Below are positions 58,555 to 64,000 of a stretch of 64,000 bases of DNA, piece by piece; position 1 is the stretch's first letter, and every line of letters starts with the position of its first letter. This DNA is from Pseudoduganella violacea (GTDB lineage Bacteria; Pseudomonadota; Gammaproteobacteria; Burkholderiales; Burkholderiaceae_D). The notes beneath the pieces are model-generated. The model did no database searches, had not been told where the DNA came from, and was given only the letters and a program-made list of their open reading frames with translations. A program made the position numbers and the translations under genes. The stretch spans positions 186,001 to 250,000 of the forward strand of contig NZ_JACHXD010000007.1 of assembly GCF_014191875.1 (NCBI RefSeq), written 5' to 3'.

Positions 58555-59596
58555 TGGTATTCTTCCTCACGTTGAGAGACAGGGTGCGCACGGTGTCGCC
58601 CGCCTTCACGCCCAGCAGTTTCTGGTCGGCGGCGGACAGGTCGATCTTGCCGTTTGCCGGGCTGGCGTCGGACAGGATCATGCGGAAATCCTTGAGCACC
58701 GTATTCGACACCAGCATCGGTTCCGGATTCGGCGCGCAGGCATGGGTTGCATCGCTATCGATTTCCACGCCGACCAATTCGCTGTCGCGCATGGCGCGCA
58801 GCTCCGAGGTGCGCGCCTGCAGCACGGGGCCGGCGTCGAAGATGTCGATATAGCCTTCGAAATACATGCCCTCCTGTTCCAGCAGGCGGCGCGCCGGCTT
58901 GGTCGCTTCGTGCACCTCGCCCACCACATCCTGCGCGTCCTGCGGCAGATAGGCCACATACATGGGCTGGCGCGGCATCAGTTCGGCGATGAAGGACTTC
59001 TTGCCCAGCGCCGTCAGGTCGTCCACATGGTGGAAATCCATCTTGAAGAAATGGCGGCCCAGGCCTTCGTAGAAAGGCGAGCTGCCGTCCGGCGCCTGGT
59101 AGCCGCGCATCTCGGCGATCAAGCGTTTGGTGAACAGATGCGGGAACTGGGCGATGAACAGGAAGCGGCACTTCGACAGCAGGCGGCCGGTATTGCCGCT
59201 GCGGTAGTCGGGGTGCAGGAACAGCGAGCACAGTTCCGAGCTGCCGGTCAGGTCGTTCGACAGGTACAGGGTTTCCATGCGCGTGAACACATCGAGCTCG
59301 CGGCTGGAGTGCACCAGAGTGCCGATGCGGTAATTGTAGAAAGGCTCGGTCAGGCCGACCGCCCCCTTGATGGCGCACACCCCGGCCAGGCGGCCGCTGG
59401 TGGTGTCCTCCATCACGAACATATAGTCGCGCTCTTCGGGCGGAATGGTCTCGGCAAAGGAAGCGCAGGCGATCGCCAGGCGGTCGCCCAGCATTTTCAT
59501 GTCCGGCTTGAGCGTGGTCATGCCGGTGCCGACCTGGCTGGCCAGACCGTACAGGGCATCCAGGTCGGATGCGTTGATGGCGCGTACAACTAGCAT
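58547..59596 (-). CDS. astA: Arginine N-succinyltransferase, beta subunit (AstA/AruG)
   Basis: First pathway step: succinyl-CoA plus arginine to N-succinylarginine. 349 residues; conserved blocks LCSLFLHPDYRSGNTGRLLS and DGSSPFYEGLGRHFFKMDF, and IDIFDAGPVLQARTSELRA near the C-terminus. It resembles single-chain E. coli AstA more than its paralog upstream does. Starts 12 bp after the alpha subunit gene. Confidence 0.95.
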   Translation of the reverse strand: MLVVRAINASDLDALYGLASQVGTGMTTLKPDMKMLGDRLAIACASFAETIPPEERDYMFVMEDTTSGRLAGVCAIKGAVGLTEPFYNYRIGTLVHSSRELDVFTRMETLYLSNDLTGSSELCSLFLHPDYRSGNTGRLLSKCRFLFIAQFPHLFTKRLIAEMRGYQAPDGSSPFYEGLGRHFFKMDFHHVDDLTALGKKSFIAELMPRQPMYVAYLPQDAQDVVGEVHEATKPARRLLEQEGMYFEGYIDIFDAGPVLQARTSELRAMRDSELVGVEIDSDATHACAPNPEPMLVSNTVLKDFRMILSDASPANGKIDLSAADQKLLGVKAGDTVRTLSLNVRKNTNV

Positions 59597-59608
59597 AGCT
59601 CTCTCACT

Positions 59609-60640
59609 TTAAATGCGGACGCAGATCACATCGTCGCCCGCGGCGACGCCCAGCAGCTCCTGCAGATGCTGCGGCAGGCCGACGGTCTCGCTGTTCTCCA
59701 GCGCCGGGCTGGCGATGGTGACGGCGCGGAAGGCCATGCCCGGACGGGAGGCGATCGCATAGGTGGCGACGGCGTCGAGGGTATCGCCCGGCGCCACGTC
59801 CTGCACGCGGCGCGTCAGCGATGAGTTGAAGGTGCGCAGCGTATGCTTGTGGGCTTGCAGGATCGGGCCGCCATCGAAGATGTCGATGTACTCGTCGGCC
59901 TCGAAGCCTTCGGCCGTCAGCAGATTGAAGGCCAGCTCGCCCGATGGATGGATCTGGCCCATGGCCGCCTGGGCGTCGCCCGGCAGCAGCGGCACGTACA
60001 CCGGGTAGTGCGGCATCAGCTCGACGATCAGGGTGCGGTTGCGCGCGCCGCCGATCACGCGTTCGGCGTCAAGGAAATCCATCTTGAAGAATTTGCGGCC
60101 CAGCGCATCCCAGAACGGCGAGCCGCCATCCGGATCGGTGACGCCGGCCAGCGGCACGAAGAAGCGGTCGCCGAAACGGTGCGGCGCCAGCACGGCGAAC
60201 AGCAGGCGGGCGCGCGACAGCAGGGCCGCTTCGGGCCGGCTTTTCAGGCGCTCGTCGACATAGAAACTGGAAAGCTGGGAGTAGGCGGTCAGCTCCGAGC
60301 ACAGGGTCAGCGCATGCACGCTGTGGCTGATGTTCAGGTCCCGCGAGACCTGCTGGATCACATCGTTGCGGAAGGAGAAATAAGTGCCGTTGGAACCGGC
60401 GGAGGCGAAGATGGCGGCCGTGCCGACGATCTGTTTTTCCGCCACCGATTCCAGCACAAACAGGTAGGACTCTTCGCTGGGAATATCGACATGCGCCGCG
60501 AACGAGGCAATCGAGCGCTCCACTGCCTGGACGATCTTGTCGCGCGTTTTCGGCAGGGTATGGACACCCGGCATGGTGACGGCGGCCAGCGCTTCGAGCG
60601 CGGCGATATCCGCAAGTTCTACCGGACGGACAACATACAT
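59609..60640 (-). CDS. aruF: Arginine/ornithine succinyltransferase, alpha subunit (AruF-like)
   Basis: 343 residues, paralogous to the beta subunit along its whole length (GGSPFWDALGRKFFKMDFLD; YIDIFDGGPILQAHKHTLR). Two adjacent paralogs in this order match Pseudomonas aruF-aruG, where a heteromeric enzyme acts on arginine and ornithine. Lies downstream of astC, separated by 78 bp with a hairpin. Confidence 0.94.
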   Translation of the reverse strand: MYVVRPVELADIAALEALAAVTMPGVHTLPKTRDKIVQAVERSIASFAAHVDIPSEESYLFVLESVAEKQIVGTAAIFASAGSNGTYFSFRNDVIQQVSRDLNISHSVHALTLCSELTAYSQLSSFYVDERLKSRPEAALLSRARLLFAVLAPHRFGDRFFVPLAGVTDPDGGSPFWDALGRKFFKMDFLDAERVIGGARNRTLIVELMPHYPVYVPLLPGDAQAAMGQIHPSGELAFNLLTAEGFEADEYIDIFDGGPILQAHKHTLRTFNSSLTRRVQDVAPGDTLDAVATYAIASRPGMAFRAVTIASPALENSETVGLPQHLQELLGVAAGDDVICVRI

Positions 60641-60666
60641 TTGAACTCCTTGCTGAATATAGATAC

Positions 60667-60691
60667 GCCCGGCGCCACCACAGCGCCGGGC
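60667..60691 (-). other. Intercistronic hairpin between astC and astA-alpha
   Basis: GCCCGGCGC (60667-60675) and GCGCCGGGC (60683-60691) form a 9-bp GC stem. On the transcribed strand no T run follows, so it is probably a stability or processing element that could set the astC to astA ratio. Confidence 0.55.
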
Positions 60692-60718
60692 TTTAGCAAG
60701 CCGCCGGGGCGGCCGCTA

Positions 60719-61963
60719 TTACGCTGGCTTGGTCAGCTCGTTCAGGGCCAGGCGCAGCAGGCGGTCGGCTTCCTCGATCTGGGCGTCGGAGACGATCAGG
60801 GCCGGCGCCAGGCGCAGCACGTCGGTGCCGGCGATCAGCACCATCAAGCCTTGCGCTTCGGCGGCGCGCTGGATGTCTTTGGAGCGGCCCTTGAAGGCCT
60901 CGGCCACCACCACGCCCAGCAGCAGGCCGCTGCCGCGCACGGCGGAGAACACGTTCGGATAATCCTTGACCAGGGTTTCCAGCTTGGCGATCAGCTTGAC
61001 GCTGGCTTCCTTCACGCGCGCCAGGAAGGCCGGCTGGTTGATCGTCTCCAGCACTTTCAGCGCGATGGACGCGGCCAGCGGGTTGCCGCCGTAGGTGGTG
61101 CCGTGGGTGCCCACGCTCAGGGTCTGGGCCAGCTCGTTGGTGGTCAGCATGGCGCCGATCGGATAGCCATTGCCCAGCGCCTTGGCGGCGGTCAGGATGT
61201 CCGGCGTCACGCCATAGCCCTGGTAGGCGAACAGCGCGCCGGTACGGCCCATGCCGGATTGCACTTCGTCGAAGATCAGCACGGCGCCGGTCTTGTCGCA
61301 CAGCTCGCGCAGCACGCGCAGGTATTCGGGATTGCCCGGCATCACGCCGCCCTCGCCCTGCACCGGCTCCACGATCACCGCGCACACATCGTCGCCGATG
61401 GCGGCACGCGCCGCCTCGATATCGTTGTAAGGAATGTGGTCGATCGACGGCGGCAGCGGCTCGAAGCCCTCGGTGTACTTGGCCTGGCCGCCCACCGACA
61501 CGGTGAACAGGGTGCGGCCGTGGAAGGAATTCAGGCAGGACACGACGCGCGATTTGTGCGCGCCGAACTTGGTGTGGGCGTGCTTACGCGCCAGTTTCAG
61601 GGCCGCCTCATTGGCTTCGGCGCCGGAGTTGCAGAAGAAGGCGCGGTCGGCGAAGGTCGCTTCGGTCAGGGCCAGGGCCAGGCGCAGCACCGGCTCGTTG
61701 GTATAGCCATTGCCCAGGTGCCACAGGGTATTCGCCTGCTGGGTCAGAGTCTCGACCAGCGCTGGATTGCAGTGGCCGAGGGAGGCCACGGCGATGCCCG
61801 ACGTGAAATCCAGATAATGCTTGCCGTTCTGGTCCCACAGGTCCAGGCCCGAAGCGCGCACCGGCACCATCGCGGCAGGCGCGTAGGTCGGCACGAGCAC
61901 GTCGTCAAAAGTCTGTCGGGTAACAGGGCGAGTGGTTACAGTCGAATCAAGCTTTGCATTCAT
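60719..61963 (-). CDS. astC: Succinylornithine/acetylornithine aminotransferase AstC
   Basis: PLP-dependent transamination of N-succinylornithine, third step of the pathway. 414 residues: FCNSGAEANEAALKLARKHA, DEVQSGMGRTG and the PLP lysine in TAAKALGNGYPIGAM. ATG 61963 is preferred over ATG 61975 because GGGGA lies at the right distance before it. The enzyme may also serve in arginine synthesis (ArgD), but context favours AstC. First gene of the ast operon. Confidence 0.93.
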   Translation of the reverse strand: MNAKLDSTVTTRPVTRQTFDDVLVPTYAPAAMVPVRASGLDLWDQNGKHYLDFTSGIAVASLGHCNPALVETLTQQANTLWHLGNGYTNEPVLRLALALTEATFADRAFFCNSGAEANEAALKLARKHAHTKFGAHKSRVVSCLNSFHGRTLFTVSVGGQAKYTEGFEPLPPSIDHIPYNDIEAARAAIGDDVCAVIVEPVQGEGGVMPGNPEYLRVLRELCDKTGAVLIFDEVQSGMGRTGALFAYQGYGVTPDILTAAKALGNGYPIGAMLTTNELAQTLSVGTHGTTYGGNPLAASIALKVLETINQPAFLARVKEASVKLIAKLETLVKDYPNVFSAVRGSGLLLGVVVAEAFKGRSKDIQRAAEAQGLMVLIAGTDVLRLAPALIVSDAQIEEADRLLRLALNELTKPA

Positions 61964-62021
61964 GGCAATCCCCATCTAGGTAAGAGGTACGGAGGGCAGC
62001 AGGCCGCGCCCTGGTACTGGC

Positions 62022-62064
62022 ATTGTAAAAGCGGGGATGCTAAAACTCTTTTGAATCTGCGACA
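62022..62064 (-). promoter_or_regulatory. astC promoter with ArgR-like half-site
   Basis: On the minus strand, TGTCGC, eight bases, AA (62064 to 62049) matches the P. aeruginosa ArgR half-site consensus TGTCGC-N8-AA as I recall it. It abuts a poor -35 (62050-62045), and a good -10 TACAAT (62027-62022) follows at 17 bp. A weaker TGTGGC-N8-TA lies 30 bp upstream. The layout fits an activator-dependent promoter. Confidence 0.6.
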
Positions 62065-62095
62065 AGGTTTTTCACAAATAGTAAAGATGCCACAG

Positions 62096-62127
62096 CTGAC
62101 TTCGTGTCCACCTTGGGCTCAGCCGTA
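62096..62127. repeat. Remnant of the long palindromic repeat, copy 4
   Basis: CGTGTCCACCTTGG (62103-62116) is identical to part of the left half-core, and the left arm region (ACAGCTGACTT) is close to that of copy 2. It then jumps to GCTCAGCCGTA, resembling a right arm, so the centre has been deleted and the structure can no longer fold as a long hairpin. Confidence 0.75.
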
Positions 62128-62130
62128 GGC

Positions 62131-63087
62131 TCAGGAGGCCGCGAGCTTGCGCTGGCGCTCCTCGCGTGGGGTGTTGCCGAACAGGGCGCCGAAGGCGGTG
62201 GAGAAGTGCGAGCCGGAGGAAAAACCACACATCAGGCCGACTTGGACGATGGAATGGTTGGTTTCACGCAGTAATTGGCGGGCGCGGCGCAGGCGCAGCT
62301 CCAGGTAGTAGCGCGAGGGCAGGCTGCCCAGGTATTGCTTGAACAGGCGTTCGAGCTGGCGCCGCGAGAGGCCGACCAGGTTGGCGACGTCGTCGGTGGA
62401 GAGTGGTTCCTCGATATTGGTTTCCATCAGCGTCACCGCTTCCGACAGCTTGGGCTGCAGGGCGCCGAAACGGGCTTGCAGGGCCACGCGCTGGCGCTCT
62501 TCGGGGCCGCGCACGCGTTCCACGCACAGCGCTTCCTTGATCTCGGCCTGCAGGGCAGCGCCGAACAGGGCTTCGATCAGGGTCAGCGAGAAGTCGAGAC
62601 TGGCGGCGCCGCCGCAACAGCTCAGGTGGCGGCCGTCGATCACATACAGCTGGGGGATCAGGATGGCGCGGCTGGGTACGTCTTCGGTGTCGGCATACAG
62701 CGACCAGGGCAGCGCGATGCGCACGCCGCCGACGGCGCCCGCTTCGGCCAGCCACAGCACGCCGGCGCCCACGGCGCCCCAAAAGGCGGCTTGGCGGCAG
62801 CGCTCAATGGCGGCGCGGCACAGCGCGGGGTCGGGGTCGCGCGCGCCCTCCTCGCCCACCAACAGGGCCAGCTGCCAGCCGGGATGCTGCTCCGGCAGCG
62901 GCTGGGCCGCCTGCGCCAGCGTGCAGACCTCAAGCTGCAAGCCGTCCGGCAGCAGGCGCTGCGCCAGACGCAAGGGCTGCACCAGGGCCGACCAGCTCAG
63001 CGCCTCGGCTTCGCCCGCATTCACCAGCAGCACGCGCACCGGGCCGGCCTGCGTCAGCGGGGAGAGATTAGCGAATGAATTTGGCAC
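62131..63087 (-). CDS. argR: AraC/GlxA-family regulator, probable ArgR of the ast operon
   Basis: 318 residues: a DJ-1/PfpI-like N-terminal domain (about 15-195), then an AraC DNA-binding domain (about 215-315) with STDDVANLVGLSRRQLERLF and the second helix pair NHSIVQVGLMCGFSSGSHFS. The Pseudomonas arginine regulator ArgR is of this type. Its position directly upstream of astC in the same direction, and the ArgR-like site between them, support the assignment. Binding to arginine is inferred. Confidence 0.8.
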   Translation of the reverse strand: MPNSFANLSPLTQAGPVRVLLVNAGEAEALSWSALVQPLRLAQRLLPDGLQLEVCTLAQAAQPLPEQHPGWQLALLVGEEGARDPDPALCRAAIERCRQAAFWGAVGAGVLWLAEAGAVGGVRIALPWSLYADTEDVPSRAILIPQLYVIDGRHLSCCGGAASLDFSLTLIEALFGAALQAEIKEALCVERVRGPEERQRVALQARFGALQPKLSEAVTLMETNIEEPLSTDDVANLVGLSRRQLERLFKQYLGSLPSRYYLELRLRRARQLLRETNHSIVQVGLMCGFSSGSHFSTAFGALFGNTPREERQRKLAAS

Positions 63088-63131
63088 AGCGGCTTAACAT
63101 CGGGTCGGTCGGGTCTTTCAGGCAAGAGGCT

Positions 63132-64000
63132 TTATTCCGGCGCCAGCGAGGCGGTGGGGCGCGGCGCGCTATTCCATTGGCTGACTATCATACCGGAGAT
63201 CAACAGTACCGCACCGAGCAGGCCGGTCCAGCCCAGGGTCTCGCCCAGCCAGAAATAGGCGAAGATGGCGGCGCAGCCCGGCTCGAACGCATAGATCACG
63301 GCCGCCTCGTTGGCCGTGGCATGGCTCTGGCCCCAGGTTTGCAGCGAGATGATGGCGGCCGTGGCCACCACGCCCAGATAGATCAGATTCACGCTATACA
63401 GCTTGAGTCCCTGCCAGACATAGGCCCAGTAATTGAGCTGGTCCTGGTGCACGTCGATCTGGCCGCGCGGCACTTCGCGCAGCAGGATCCACAGGCCGGC
63501 GCAGATGGCCACGGTCCAGATCTGGGCTGCGGTCAGGGTCATCAGGCGCTCGGCCTTGCGCGAAAACGCTTCCATCATCAGGATGTAGACGCCGAAGCAC
63601 AGGGCCGCCAACAGCGCCAGGGTATCGCCCCGTGCCCAAGCCAGATTGCCGTCCCAGCACAGGGCGAACAGGCCGGCCATGGCCAGCGCCAGGGCCAGCA
63701 CGATGCGGCCCTCGGCCTTGCGTCCCAGCAGACGGCCCAGCAGCGGCGGCACCAGCACGTTGAGGCCGCAGATGAAGGCGTTGCGGTTGGAGGTGGTCAG
63801 GGCCAGCCCTTCCACCTGGAACAGGTAGCAAAAGAACAGCACCAACCCCGCCAGGAAGCCGTAATGCAGGTCTTTCCAGCGCGCGCGCAGCAGGAAGGGC
63901 GAAAGCAGCAAGCCCGCCATGGTGAAGCGGCTGACCACGATCCAGTTCGCCGACAGATAGCCGGTCATATCCTTCATGGCCGGGAAGGTCGTGCCCCAGA
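63132..64000 (-). CDS. EamA-family (DMT) transporter, 5'-truncated by the window end
   Basis: At least 288 residues are visible. The frame continues past the window edge: the codons before ATG 63977 read WGTTFPA, the usual first-helix motif of EamA proteins, so that ATG is internal and the start is outside. About nine membrane helices remain, in two EamA repeats. It is the second EamA protein in the window and only distantly like the one at 43003. Substrate unknown. Tail SAPRPTASLAPE. Confidence 0.9.
   Translation of the reverse strand, partial: WGTTFPAMKDMTGYLSANWIVVSRFTMAGLLLSPFLLRARWKDLHYGFLAGLVLFFCYLFQVEGLALTTSNRNAFICGLNVLVPPLLGRLLGRKAEGRIVLALALAMAGLFALCWDGNLAWARGDTLALLAALCFGVYILMMEAFSRKAERLMTLTAAQIWTVAICAGLWILLREVPRGQIDVHQDQLNYWAYVWQGLKLYSVNLIYLGVVATAAIISLQTWGQSHATANEAAVIYAFEPGCAAIFAYFWLGETLGWTGLLGAVLLISGMIVSQWNSAPRPTASLAPE

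Overview
The window is GC-rich (roughly two thirds G+C), densely coded and looks chromosomal. It suggests a betaproteobacterium of the Oxalobacteraceae (Massilia/Duganella/Janthinobacterium type). The grounds are the lptD-surA-pdxA-rsmA cluster, an amgK-murU pair, a three-gene pnt transhydrogenase, a Fur-linked feo/bfd/tonB block, a complete ast operon with an AraC-type regulator, and several Oxalobacteraceae-like proteins. This placement is inference from gene content; no rRNA or tRNA gene is visible.

Layout: 1-382 is the 3' end of a secreted repeat protein. 610-6278 (minus) is envelope biogenesis: lptD, surA, pdxA, rsmA. 6376-11646 (plus) holds amgK, murU, pepP, a ubiH-type hydroxylase and a PAS-GGDEF cyclase. 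11694-14600 (minus) is pntAA-pntAB-pntB. 14779-16395 (plus) is a NUDIX gene and mnmA, followed by a degenerate receiver, a Xni-like nuclease, a BrnT/BrnA-like toxin-antitoxin pair, a lipoprotein and a GST (minus). 19603-27044 is the iron block: feoA-feoB plus a Cys/Gly-rich small protein, bfd-tonB, a siderophore receptor with a PiuC-type dioxygenase, and bacterioferritin, with two Fur-like boxes. 27094-38887 is a mixed housekeeping and accessory stretch: PfkB kinase, three-gene cybB-yceI-yceI cluster, purB, a decayed toxin with an intact antitoxin, an S46 peptidase, a GST-SMR pair with a divergent LysR gene, an FMN reductase and a degenerate metallo-beta-lactamase-like protein. 39064-49741 carries an M14 peptidase, FUSC and EamA membrane proteins, a second diguanylate cyclase, a tiny two-gene unit, an APC permease, a third YceI, a glycine-zipper protein and a DUF1993 protein.

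49833-63087 (minus) is arginine catabolism. An AraC/GlxA-type regulator lies upstream of astC-astA(alpha)-astA(beta)-astD-astB, a giant NAD-glutamate dehydrogenase, and astE. With the dehydrogenase placed between astB and astE, one cluster takes arginine through succinylated intermediates to glutamate and on to 2-oxoglutarate. A sequence matching the Pseudomonas ArgR half-site lies next to the probable astC promoter. The window ends inside an EamA transporter.

The most unusual non-coding signal is a palindrome family with a 41-nt core. Three full copies lie in convergent gene gaps directly after intrinsic terminators, with outer arms that differ in sequence yet stay self-complementary. A fourth, internally deleted copy lies upstream of the ast operon. 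I found no CRISPR array, prophage, insertion sequence or wholly novel multi-gene system.
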